DNA from: Aquimarina sp042434915
Lineage (GTDB): Bacteria > Bacteroidota > Bacteroidia > Flavobacteriales > Flavobacteriaceae
NCBI RefSeq assembly: GCF_042434915.1
Contig: NZ_CP170198.1
Location: 3,472,001-3,536,000, forward strand
DNA length: 64,000 nucleotides
Direction: 5' to 3'
Under the pieces are notes generated by a model. That model was not told where the DNA came from, did not search any database, and was given only the letters and a program-made list of their open reading frames with translations. Shown here one piece after another: positions 46,082-54,334 of the stretch (its first letter is position 1; each line of letters starts with the position of its first letter). Position numbers and translations under genes: made by a program.

Positions 46082-48595
46082 TTATCTGTTAATAACCATG
46101 AAGCTATTTTTAAACAGTACATTGTTTTCTGTTTGTATGATATAATGGTATAAACCTGTTTTTAAAGTCTGTGTTGTAACAGTAATAGTATCTTGGGCCA
46201 CGGTTTTGTTTAATGGTTCGTAATAAACAATTCGTCCAAGCATATCTACAATTGTTATTGTTAGTAAACGTTTTTTTGTTGGTAGTTGGATAGTAGTATG
46301 ATCAATTGCGGGATTAGGATAGTTTTTAACACGTGAAGTTTCAGATGCTAATGCTATTTCTGATACCGCCAGCTCTTCTAATCGAGGTGTTTCAGACATT
46401 TCTTCTACATCTATTTCATTTGTCAATGGTGCAGTGTCAATTTTTTTATTTTTAAGAAAAGCCATGTTGTGTAACGTGATTTCAAAAGCTTTATAATTTT
46501 GATAATCACCTTGAATAGAGAATACTACGGATCTAATTAAACGACTTCCGTTACTACTGTTTTTAAAATTTTTAAAATCGTCAATAGAAATTGTATGGGT
46601 TCTTTTCTCTTTGGATGCTGGGATTGTAAGACGTAAGCGATCATTCCAGTCCTTTAAGTCATCAGTCACTAGGATAACTTCAACATCATTATACGAGAAC
46701 ATCTCAAATGTAATATAGTTATAATCAGAAGCGTCAAAAAGTAGTTCGCCTGCATGTATATTTCTAAAAACGTTAATGGTTTCTTTAACCTCTCCTACAA
46801 CACTAATGCTCCGTTCAATTGCATACTTTGTAGTATCTCGATCGACATTAGTTCTATCTATTTTTAAGCTATCAATGATAACACCTCTCTCTACATAATC
46901 GATTCCCCAAGGACCATCGGCCAAGTAAAGTGCATCCAAGGTAGTAGTAGTAATGCCCTGAACTGAAAACCCAATATCAAATAAATATCCAGTATCGATG
47001 CGTACAGTTTCTTCATAAGCACCAGTTAAAGAAATGGTCTTATGTATAGTTTCTTCAGGAGAAAGTTCAGTACTTCTTTTATTACCATTAAATACAAGTT
47101 GGGTAGTTGCCGCTTTGTTAATAACGTTTAGGGTAAGGAATCCTTTGTTGTAGCTTCCGCTCTTTACTATAATTTCAGGCAGTGCATTGGTACTTTTGGT
47201 GTTAAGCAAAGCTTTTTCTTCCGAAAAGGTATCGATTACATGATTTACTATTGCTGCAACTTGTGGAATAGAGCTACCCCATATTTGGAAATTAATATAA
47301 TCTCCCGTGGGATATTGATCGATATTCCACATACTATATAATTCGTTATGAGTTGCATTTAATTTTATAGAAAAGTGGACAGTGTTTTCAATTTCTCCAT
47401 TTGCTCTTTTAATAGTGGTATTAATTAATTTTTGATTTTTGATAGTTATAGTTCTTACATCATCGATTTCGGATCCATTTAAACGATCACATATGGTTTT
47501 TGTATGATTATAAACAGTTCCCGATGTTTTTGTTGCCAAAGCTGCACCTACACGGCTATCATTTTGGTAATAATCTGCAGAAAAAACCTGAGTAGCGTTA
47601 GTGATGTTTAAAAGATCATTTGGACTAGACATATAGGTTGACTCTGTTCCAAATGCACCAGTTTCTGGAAAATACTTGCTTAACGCTCGTTGTCCTCTTG
47701 ATAGCGCTGCTTTTGTAGTCGAAGAGAATGATTTTTGTAGTTGTTTAGTATTGCGTGCCGAATTTTTTTTGGAGCGTTCAAAATTTCTTTTTGCTATCAA
47801 TGATGCCAAGTCACCATTACTTTCGAGTCCTCCATCATTTGCCGAACTAACATTTGTTGCACTCGCTACGTCTACAAAATTTTCTGTTTGTATAGCACTG
47901 TATGGATTTGCAGTGATATAAAATAACGCGTCATTAAAATCTTGATCACATGAGCCGTAATCCCTTCTAATATCTTCAAAACCAAGAATGATTCTTTCAT
48001 TTTCTGGATCTGCTAATAATACATTATGATTGCGCAATTGCGCGATGCTTTCTGGATTGTAGTCGGGATTTGAGTATAATTTCCATAAACCATCACCAAC
48101 ACTACCATTGGACCAAGCATTTGCGAGAAGTACCCATCCTATACCCGTATTAGGGCCAAAGCTACCAATCTTTACTTTATGACCTATCTCTAATCCACCA
48201 CCACTATATTTTGCCGAAACATTTGGAAAAATTATGGTAATATCTTGAGGAGTTATCGCCGCGGGCATTGGTAATCTGGTGTCATATGTATAGAAACCAA
48301 GAACATTGCGGTATCCAGCTCCTTCACCTACAAAAGTTACCCATACATCAGCAAAATCATTTAATACAATATCTGTATCATAACCAGAGGTGATGTAATG
48401 CGGGTTATAGGTTGGAACAGGAAATCCTTCTGGCAAAGCATTAGCAATTAAATCTAACGTTTCTTGAGAAACTGTATCGCTTTCATCAAGATATAAAGGA
48501 ACTCCTTCGCTCGTGTATTCGCCTAGATAGTTGTAGTCTTGTCCGTTGGCATAGTGTGCAACAATAATGAGTGATAAAAGTAGAAATAGTCTCAT
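46082..48595 (-). CDS. Large secreted DUF4114 protein with T9SS sorting domain
   Basis: 837 aa. Signal peptide MRLFLLLSLIIVAHYANGQ. A DUF4114 domain (about 85-230, GAGYRNVLGFYTYDT and LGFEDIRRDYGSCDQDFNDALFYI; acidic residues suggest calcium). A long middle region, part of which matches LruC-like proteins. C-terminal type IX sorting domain (about 755-837, RVKNYPNPAIDHTTIQLP to SFMVINR). Likely a cell-surface or matrix protein. It converges with the TPR/barrel gene, and its promoter has the clearest LytTR-like repeat of the window. Confidence 0.85.
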   Translation of the reverse strand: MRLFLLLSLIIVAHYANGQDYNYLGEYTSEGVPLYLDESDTVSQETLDLIANALPEGFPVPTYNPHYITSGYDTDIVLNDFADVWVTFVGEGAGYRNVLGFYTYDTRLPMPAAITPQDITIIFPNVSAKYSGGGLEIGHKVKIGSFGPNTGIGWVLLANAWSNGSVGDGLWKLYSNPDYNPESIAQLRNHNVLLADPENERIILGFEDIRRDYGSCDQDFNDALFYITANPYSAIQTENFVDVASATNVSSANDGGLESNGDLASLIAKRNFERSKKNSARNTKQLQKSFSSTTKAALSRGQRALSKYFPETGAFGTESTYMSSPNDLLNITNATQVFSADYYQNDSRVGAALATKTSGTVYNHTKTICDRLNGSEIDDVRTITIKNQKLINTTIKRANGEIENTVHFSIKLNATHNELYSMWNIDQYPTGDYINFQIWGSSIPQVAAIVNHVIDTFSEEKALLNTKSTNALPEIIVKSGSYNKGFLTLNVINKAATTQLVFNGNKRSTELSPEETIHKTISLTGAYEETVRIDTGYLFDIGFSVQGITTTTLDALYLADGPWGIDYVERGVIIDSLKIDRTNVDRDTTKYAIERSISVVGEVKETINVFRNIHAGELLFDASDYNYITFEMFSYNDVEVILVTDDLKDWNDRLRLTIPASKEKRTHTISIDDFKNFKNSSNGSRLIRSVVFSIQGDYQNYKAFEITLHNMAFLKNKKIDTAPLTNEIDVEEMSETPRLEELAVSEIALASETSRVKNYPNPAIDHTTIQLPTKKRLLTITIVDMLGRIVYYEPLNKTVAQDTITVTTQTLKTGLYHYIIQTENNVLFKNSFMVINR

Positions 48596-48622
48596 AGCAT
48601 GTAGTATTTAAGTTTGTTGGTG

Positions 48623-48693
48623 TAAACTTAGCCCTAAAGACTTATGTACTTAGCTAGAATTCGACGAGTAAAAAGTTACTGTCGACGAGTGGT
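48623..48693 (-). promoter_or_regulatory. DUF4114 gene promoter with LytTR-like direct repeat
   Basis: -7-like box (TAAGTTTA on the minus strand, 48630-48623). Plus-strand repeat units TCGACGAGT are identical at 48661 and 48682 (21 bp apart, the second extended to TGGT). The proximal unit is 31 bp from the -7 box. Confidence 0.65.
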
Positions 48694-48714
48694 AAATTTA
48701 AGAGGTAATTTGAA

Positions 48715-49428
48715 TTATAATAGATTGAGTCTTTTCATTAATTCGGGTCGATTAGAGCGACTCACAGGTATTACATCTTTGGCTATCAACACACTATTGT
48801 CTTCGATATCAATAATTTTTTTGATATTGATAATGTACGAACGATGAATTTTAAGAAATAAATCATCTGGAAGTTTGTCTTCGATTTTTTTAAGGGTTGA
48901 GTGTACTGTATACTTTTGATTATCGGTTTTTAAGGTAATATAATCACCTTTTGCTTGAATAACGGTAATTGTAGGGATGTCTATTTTTATAAGTCTTCGA
49001 TCAATATTTATGTATAAATCGTTTGCAGAGGGGTCCTCTTGTGAAGAGGTTTCAGGTGTGTTGGTAACGTTTTTAGGTTTTGGGAGGTTCGCTTTTTGAA
49101 CAGCTTTTAAAAACCGTGGAAGATCAATTGGCTTGACTAAATAGTCGATGATACAATCGTACTCAAAAGCTTCAAGTGCAAAATTTTTGTCTGAGGTGGT
49201 CAAGATTATATTTGGAGGGTTCTTAAGTGTCTGAATAAAATCAAATCCAGTAAAATCAGGCATATGGATGTCCAAAAAAATCAGATCTATATCATTTTGA
49301 TTTAAGTACTTAATTGCTTGGATAGCATTAGGAAATTCTTGTACCACATGTAAATCCTCTACATGAGTACTTAATTGTTGAAGGATAAGGCGAGCAGTTT
49401 CTTCATCATCAATTATAATACTATTCAT
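48715..49428 (-). CDS. LytTR-family response regulator, output of the NO operon
   Basis: 237 aa. Receiver (1-120) with D7/D8, phospho-acceptor D53 (IFLDIHMPDFTG), TT at 77-78 and K99. C-terminal LytTR domain (about 135-237) with IKAKGDY-like IQAKGDYITL and FLKIHRSYIINIKKI. It is the last gene of the seven-gene operon, 12 bases after the HPt gene. It is the only DNA-binding protein in it, and so the likely binder of the 21-bp-spaced repeats in front of this operon and four neighbours. Confidence 0.93.
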   Translation of the reverse strand: MNSIIIDDEETARLILQQLSTHVEDLHVVQEFPNAIQAIKYLNQNDIDLIFLDIHMPDFTGFDFIQTLKNPPNIILTTSDKNFALEAFEYDCIIDYLVKPIDLPRFLKAVQKANLPKPKNVTNTPETSSQEDPSANDLYINIDRRLIKIDIPTITVIQAKGDYITLKTDNQKYTVHSTLKKIEDKLPDDLFLKIHRSYIINIKKIIDIEDNSVLIAKDVIPVSRSNRPELMKRLNLL

Positions 49429-49440
49429 ACAGGTAGGCTT

Positions 49441-49761
49441 TTATAAAGTTTTAAGAAATTTATCTATAGCTTCTAAAATAAGTAAAAATTTTGGATATAA
49501 TTGCGTGATATTTGATTTTAGATCCTCTTCAAATGCTACTGTGAGTTCATATCCATCATCGAACCCAAGCATTCCAATTTTGTGTTTTAATTTATGCACA
49601 TTTTCTGCAGCTTGGGAAAACTTCTTGTTTTTAAAATTTTCTAGAAAGATGGTGCGTTCTTCGGGAAACTCTCTTTGTATAACAGCGATTAGTTTTTGCT
49701 CAAATGCTTCAGAATCATCTGCTAGTTGCTTTATATAATTCAAATTGGGTTGTTCAATCAT
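49441..49761 (-). CDS. HPt phosphotransfer protein
   Basis: 106 aa four-helix protein. The motif VHKLKHKIGMLGF gives phospho-His candidate H56; the usual A-H-x-L-K-G reads V-H-K-L-K-H here. It overlaps the kinase gene by 8 bases. With no receiver fused to the kinases, it would take phosphate from the stand-alone receiver and pass it to the LytTR regulator. Confidence 0.87.
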   Translation of the reverse strand: MIEQPNLNYIKQLADDSEAFEQKLIAVIQREFPEERTIFLENFKNKKFSQAAENVHKLKHKIGMLGFDDGYELTVAFEEDLKSNITQLYPKFLLILEAIDKFLKTL

Positions 49762-50809
49762 AGGTTTTTTTTAATGAAAAATTAAAGGTTGTGCCTACGG
49801 TTGGCGTTGATTCTATTGAGATTTCACCTTGGTAATAATCAATAACCTTTTTGACGATTGACAAACCAATACCAGTAGATTTTTTTGAGTTTTCTAGGCT
49901 TTGAAAAATTTCAAATATTTTAGTATGATATTTTGCTGGAATACCTTTGCCATTATCTGTGATACTAAAATTATAAAAATTTTCAGACGTATTTGAGGTG
50001 ATTGTGATGATACCTTTGGATTTATCGATACTAGTAATAGCATTGGTTATCAAATTTTCAAAAACTTGTTTTAATCGAGCAGGATCAGCTTTAATTTTAG
50101 GTAGTTTGGTTAAGGTTTTAATCTCAATATGATTTGGAATATGAGTTAAACTTAAAATTTCTGAAACCAAATTATTCAAATCAACGGGGTCAGTAATATT
50201 TTTCTTTTTATCAATAACCGAGTATTCCAAAATTCCATTAATTAAATTGTCCATTTTCTCGACATTATCGTTAATGAGAGAAAGATTTTTTTGAGTGTTT
50301 TTATCCAGACTATCTATAGCATCTTGTTGTATCCAATTGATCAAGGTGTTTATAGTTCGTAACGGTGATTTTAGGTCATGAGAAACCACATGTGCATAAT
50401 CTCTTAATTCTTGGTTACTTCTTTCAAGTTCTTTTAAGATTTTATTTTTTTGCACTTCTCCCTCTGCAATTTGGGTAGCTTGTTTCTTTATTAAGTTAGC
50501 AAGTTCAATTCCTGATAACTCTTTTGATGGCGACTCACCATCGCTTGTGGTGACCTTAGTATATTCGAGTAAGCTAGAAATACTTTTAAGACTATCAATT
50601 ACTTTTCTTTGTTCATTTGCTTCAGATTTCAACTGCATATTAGCATCATAGAGCTCTTGTGAACTTATGGTCATAGCTCTGTGTAACATAGCTATTTGGT
50701 CTTCAAAATTTTCATAAGATCGATTAATTGCTTCAAGAAAGCTTTGTATCTCGACTGTTTCGGTGTCTTTTAGTAACTTTCGAATTTGACGTGCTAGAAG
50801 AGAATTCAT
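49754..50809 (-). CDS. Cytosolic histidine kinase next to the FIST protein
   Basis: 351 aa from ATG 50809; a GTG three codons earlier is possible. No transmembrane helix. N-terminal helical/coiled-coil region (1-135), HisKA with YAHVVSHDLKSPLRTIN (His about 144), and HATPase (FENLITNAI, DNGKGIP, TGIGLSIVKKV). It closely resembles the kinase part of the PAS kinase two genes upstream. In Pseudomonas, a FIST/NosP protein controls its neighbouring kinase NahK, which acts through an HPt protein. The same order is seen here. Confidence 0.9.
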   Translation of the reverse strand: MNSLLARQIRKLLKDTETVEIQSFLEAINRSYENFEDQIAMLHRAMTISSQELYDANMQLKSEANEQRKVIDSLKSISSLLEYTKVTTSDGESPSKELSGIELANLIKKQATQIAEGEVQKNKILKELERSNQELRDYAHVVSHDLKSPLRTINTLINWIQQDAIDSLDKNTQKNLSLINDNVEKMDNLINGILEYSVIDKKKNITDPVDLNNLVSEILSLTHIPNHIEIKTLTKLPKIKADPARLKQVFENLITNAITSIDKSKGIITITSNTSENFYNFSITDNGKGIPAKYHTKIFEIFQSLENSKKSTGIGLSIVKKVIDYYQGEISIESTPTVGTTFNFSLKKTYD

Positions 50810-50810
50810 G

Positions 50811-51944
50811 TTATTCACTGATAAGAGTTAAAGTCATTGTTTGATTGTGTAATTCACATGATTGTTGAGTGTTAAAAGGAGCTAATTCTCCATAAGAATA
50901 AAATCCGCATACCGTAGCTTTGTCTCCTATGACTTCAATGACTTCTTCTATTTCTTCTTCAACTCTTTGATCCATTACTAGCTTTCGACCTATACAACTA
51001 ACCACTATAGCAAGTTCTGGTGTAGTTTTTCTTTGTAGCATTCCAATCTCGGCCGCTTTTAAGGCTCCATCGGCAATATTATCAATACTAGCCATCATTA
51101 ATTGAACAGTTGCTCCTTCGGGTACATCACCTGCGAGTATCATAGTATTACTGCTATCGTCAATCGATAATATAGTTCTAACAAACGATTCCTTTTTTGT
51201 ACTGGTCTTTACTCTTAAGGGATATAATAAAGCTGCTTGTGGTAATTCTTTGGATTTTTCTCCCAAATATCTCTTATATAAATCTAAGGCTGGGAAGTTA
51301 TCTAATTCGTATAAAATATTGGCCTTAGACTTTGTTACGATCCGTTCTGGGCCAAAAGGTTTCCATCCTCCATACTGTGCATGGGTTATTTCTAGAGTTT
51401 CACCATACAATCCTATAGCTATTACTTCACCCTGTTTTGGGGACTCGTTATAACTAGCCATCGTTTTTTCGAACCGTGCATCATCACCACACAAACCTCC
51501 TGTGATACGAGTCTCTTGATTAGAGAGTTCTAAACCCTCAATGAGTGAGGAGCCGTTTATAAAACTACCTTCGGATAGAATAAATATATGTCGAAGACCT
51601 TTTTTTGGCATTTTTTGACCCAAACGCTCTCCTAAAATTTTTGTATTCTTATCGTGATCTAATATGTTCTCTCGTACTACCTCATACCTACTTTTTTCAA
51701 ATTCAATAGCCGTTATTGTTAGAGAATCATCATATACGCGGTTACCCATAATTTCACCAGCAGATGACCCAAAAACAATAGATCCATTGGGGAAGAAGTT
51801 TCTTAATTGATTGTAAAGCAAAGGATCTTCTAACGTAAAGCGGTTACCAAAAACTAAGACCAGAGGGTTGTTAAGGTGCTGTGGTTCTTGTAAAGCATCT
51901 GCCAAAGATTCGTTTTTGAGTTTTTTATATTGTTTAATGATCAT
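50811..51944 (-). CDS. FIST-domain sensor protein, NosP-like
   Basis: 377 aa soluble protein with FIST_N (about 25-215; LVFGNRFTLEDPLLYNQLRNFFPNGSIVFGSSAGEI in part, and GGLCGDDARFEKT) and FIST_C (about 220-360; SCIGRKLVMDQRVEEE, GFYSYGELAPF). FIST proteins bind small ligands. The NosP subgroup binds haem and senses NO. Position between two kinases and beside H-NOX makes NosP function likely, but the haem-ligand His cannot be fixed without an alignment. It overlaps the upstream kinase gene by 11 bases. Confidence 0.88.
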   Translation of the reverse strand: MIIKQYKKLKNESLADALQEPQHLNNPLVLVFGNRFTLEDPLLYNQLRNFFPNGSIVFGSSAGEIMGNRVYDDSLTITAIEFEKSRYEVVRENILDHDKNTKILGERLGQKMPKKGLRHIFILSEGSFINGSSLIEGLELSNQETRITGGLCGDDARFEKTMASYNESPKQGEVIAIGLYGETLEITHAQYGGWKPFGPERIVTKSKANILYELDNFPALDLYKRYLGEKSKELPQAALLYPLRVKTSTKKESFVRTILSIDDSSNTMILAGDVPEGATVQLMMASIDNIADGALKAAEIGMLQRKTTPELAIVVSCIGRKLVMDQRVEEEIEEVIEVIGDKATVCGFYSYGELAPFNTQQSCELHNQTMTLTLISE

Positions 51945-53160
51945 TGTTTTGGGTTTTGGTTAAACTGAAAAAAAATGTGGTGCCTATACCTGGTTTACTT
52001 TCTAGCCAAATTTTGCCATTGTATAATGCTACAATTTTCTTTACAATGGATAGACCAATTCCAGTTGAGTTTTCATGATCACCAAGAGACTGAAATATTT
52101 TAAAAATCTTTTCATGGTATTCTTTTTGAATGCCTATGCCATTATCTTTTATTTTAAAGATATAATAGTTGTTATGATCTTCATAATCAATTTCAATAAT
52201 TCCTTGAGGCTTATCAATGTAGTTTACTGCATTGCTTATAATATTTTGAAATAATTGTTGAATCCTTATTTTATCAGCGTTGATGGTAGGTAATGGTTGT
52301 AAACAGTGAACGGTTATATGATCTGGGATGTAAATGGTGCTTAATATATCGTTAATTGTCTCATTAATATTAACTTCTATATGTTGTAAATTAGTTTCAT
52401 TACCGGCACTGGAATATGTAAGAATACCGTCAATAAGCATTTCCATTTTACTTACAGTTTTATTAATCATTGTAAGATGATTTTTACCTGTTTCGTCAAA
52501 ATCTTGGCTATAATCTTCTTCAATCCAATTGACTAAAGCGTTAATACTACGTAAGGGAGATTTTAAATCATGAGAAACTATATGCGCGTATTCTTTTAGT
52601 TCTATATTATTTTTTTCTAAATCGTGTACGAGTTTTTTATTTTCTTCTTCAATACGCAATTGCTCTGTAATATCTTTTACAATGCCTTGTGCACCAATAG
52701 CAATTCCATCTTTGTTTGTTATTATACTGGCATTGATATGTACCCAACGTACACCATTGTTTTTGGTGTGTACCCTTGCAGTATAATCACTAAATGAGCC
52801 TTGTTTAACAAGTGTTTTAAAGGATTCTAGAGCGTACGTGTGCTCCCCTTTATAAATTAAAGAAGTAACATTTAGGGTTTCTTTGTCAATATCGTAGCCA
52901 AACAATTTTTTAGCTGCATCATTAAATTTAATGGCATTTCCAAAAACATCAATTAGAACGTAGGCATCTACAAGATTGTCAAAAACACCCTTTAATTCAG
53001 ATTTCTTTTCAATAAGCACATCTTCTAATTGTGCATTTACTTTTTTTAGTTCTTGTGTTCTGGTATAGAGCTCTCTGGATTTATCTTCAAGAATTTTTTC
53101 AGCTTGTTTTCGTGCGTGCTTTTCTCTTTGCAAAGCACGTTGTAGTATTTCTATATCCAT
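51934..53160 (-). CDS. PAS-domain histidine kinase next to H-NOX
   Basis: 408 aa, soluble. N-terminal coiled coil (1-55, ALQREKHARKQAEKILEDKS, a segment frequent in H-NOX-associated kinases). PAS/PAC domain (about 52-170). HisKA with YAHIVSHDLKSPLRSIN (H197) and HATPase (TGIGLSIVKKIV). It starts 2 bases after H-NOX and is therefore the likely direct H-NOX partner, normally inhibited when H-NOX binds NO. Confidence 0.92.
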   Translation of the reverse strand: MDIEILQRALQREKHARKQAEKILEDKSRELYTRTQELKKVNAQLEDVLIEKKSELKGVFDNLVDAYVLIDVFGNAIKFNDAAKKLFGYDIDKETLNVTSLIYKGEHTYALESFKTLVKQGSFSDYTARVHTKNNGVRWVHINASIITNKDGIAIGAQGIVKDITEQLRIEEENKKLVHDLEKNNIELKEYAHIVSHDLKSPLRSINALVNWIEEDYSQDFDETGKNHLTMINKTVSKMEMLIDGILTYSSAGNETNLQHIEVNINETINDILSTIYIPDHITVHCLQPLPTINADKIRIQQLFQNIISNAVNYIDKPQGIIEIDYEDHNNYYIFKIKDNGIGIQKEYHEKIFKIFQSLGDHENSTGIGLSIVKKIVALYNGKIWLESKPGIGTTFFFSLTKTQNNDH

Positions 53161-53162
53161 GC

Positions 53163-53708
53163 TTATCCATGTATTTTTGTAATACTAAATTTAACTTTGG
53201 TTCCGTCAGATTTTAGTTTTTCTAATTTGATATCGGCTTTGGTATCAAAATGTTCAAAGGTTTTTTGCATAAGTCCTAATCCAAAGCTGTACATTGCCCG
53301 ACTGGAACTATAAATCATAACCAATTTTTCTGTATTTTTTTCTAGTACTTCAAAACTAGGCAATTCTGCTTCTGGATAGATTTTTTGCACCTCTACGTGG
53401 ATGTGGTTTTCTATAGACGATAGGAGCTCTATTGGGTCGGTATATTGCTCGATAAGACCTGGGTAGCTAGTCGCTAATACAGAAAAGAAATGTTCTGCAT
53501 ATGTTAATAAAAGTGCATCGATACTCAAATCAGTAAGTTCGCTAAGGTTAGTAAGCAAGCTTAGCATCTCAGAAAAACTATAAGTACCAATTGCGGTATA
53601 AGCACCTCCAGAGGGAAGGTCAGAGTTTACAATAATCTTATCAACGGTTTCTAGACCAAATTTTTCTTCAACCAATTCTAAAAATTCTGTAAATACAATT
53701 CCCTTCAT
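53163..53708 (-). CDS. H-NOX haem nitric-oxide sensor
   Basis: 181 aa, full-length H-NOX (HNOB) domain with family start MKGIVFTEFLELVEEKFG. The proximal haem ligand is H104 (NHIHVEV). The haem-propionate triad Y133-x-S135-x-R137 is intact (YSSSR). Distal pocket residues do not show an obvious oxygen-binding Tyr, so NO selectivity is likely. It is 26 bases after the receiver gene and 2 before the PAS kinase. NO binding should change kinase activity. Confidence 0.95.
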   Translation of the reverse strand: MKGIVFTEFLELVEEKFGLETVDKIIVNSDLPSGGAYTAIGTYSFSEMLSLLTNLSELTDLSIDALLLTYAEHFFSVLATSYPGLIEQYTDPIELLSSIENHIHVEVQKIYPEAELPSFEVLEKNTEKLVMIYSSSRAMYSFGLGLMQKTFEHFDTKADIKLEKLKSDGTKVKFSITKIHG

Positions 53709-53734
53709 AATTAGTAAATATTTAGTTCATAAAA

Positions 53735-54142
53735 TTATCCTCTAGTAAATTCATTTATACTCCAATAGTTTAATAAAGCAATGATTTTGGCAGTATAATC
53801 TTCATATTTCAAAGGCTTAGTAATGTAACCAGCGATCCCAACTTCATAACATTCTTTTAAATCTTTATGATTGTTAGAAGTGCTTAAGATCACTACTGGC
53901 AAGTACTTAAGCCGGTTGTCACTCTTAAGAATTTTCAAAAACTCTAAGCCATTCATTTTTGGCATGTTTAAATCTAAGAAAATTATGTTGGGTAAACTAG
54001 TAGTGTCATAAAGAATTTTTAAGGCTTCTTCTCCATTTTTAGCCTCAATAAGTTTATGTTCAAAATTATTCTTATCGATAACTCGAGAAAGCTTCATTCT
54101 CTCAATTTCATCATCTTCAATTAGTAAAACCCTAAGATTCAT
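53735..54142 (-). CDS. Stand-alone receiver protein, first gene of the NO operon
   Basis: 135 aa CheY/Rcp1-like receiver: D10/D11 acidic pocket, phospho-acceptor D57 (FLDLNMPKMNG), T88 and K109. No output domain. It probably relays phosphate from one or both kinases to the HPt protein, or acts by protein contact. A LytTR-like 21-bp repeat lies 96 bp upstream of its start. Confidence 0.92.
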   Translation of the reverse strand: MNLRVLLIEDDEIERMKLSRVIDKNNFEHKLIEAKNGEEALKILYDTTSLPNIIFLDLNMPKMNGLEFLKILKSDNRLKYLPVVILSTSNNHKDLKECYEVGIAGYITKPLKYEDYTAKIIALLNYWSINEFTRG

Positions 54143-54237
54143 TGTATATACTTTTAGTTGTTAAATATCTGTGGAGATATAAAGATCATCCATTTTTTGC
54201 ACACCAAGCATCCAATACTTTTAAAGACATATTTATG

Positions 54238-54270
54238 TAGACCAATGACCTTTTTCTGTAGACGAATGGT
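54238..54270 (-). promoter_or_regulatory. LytTR-like direct repeat upstream of the NO operon
   Basis: Plus-strand repeat units TAGACCAATGA at 54238 and TAGACGAATGGT at 54259, 21 bp apart and in the same orientation as the other four sites. Here I see no good -7 box at the expected 31-bp distance, so the promoter itself is undefined. Suggests autoregulation by the operon's own LytTR protein. Confidence 0.55.
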
Positions 54271-54309
54271 TTTAGATAATTGTTAACGGGTACTCGCGTA
54301 ATTTTTGAG

Positions 54310-54317
54310 TAACTTTG
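54310..54317 (+). promoter_or_regulatory. -7 box of era
   Basis: Perfect TAACTTTG, 17 bases before the ATG of era. Confidence 0.5.
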
Positions 54318-54334
54318 TACCATAAATAAATTAT

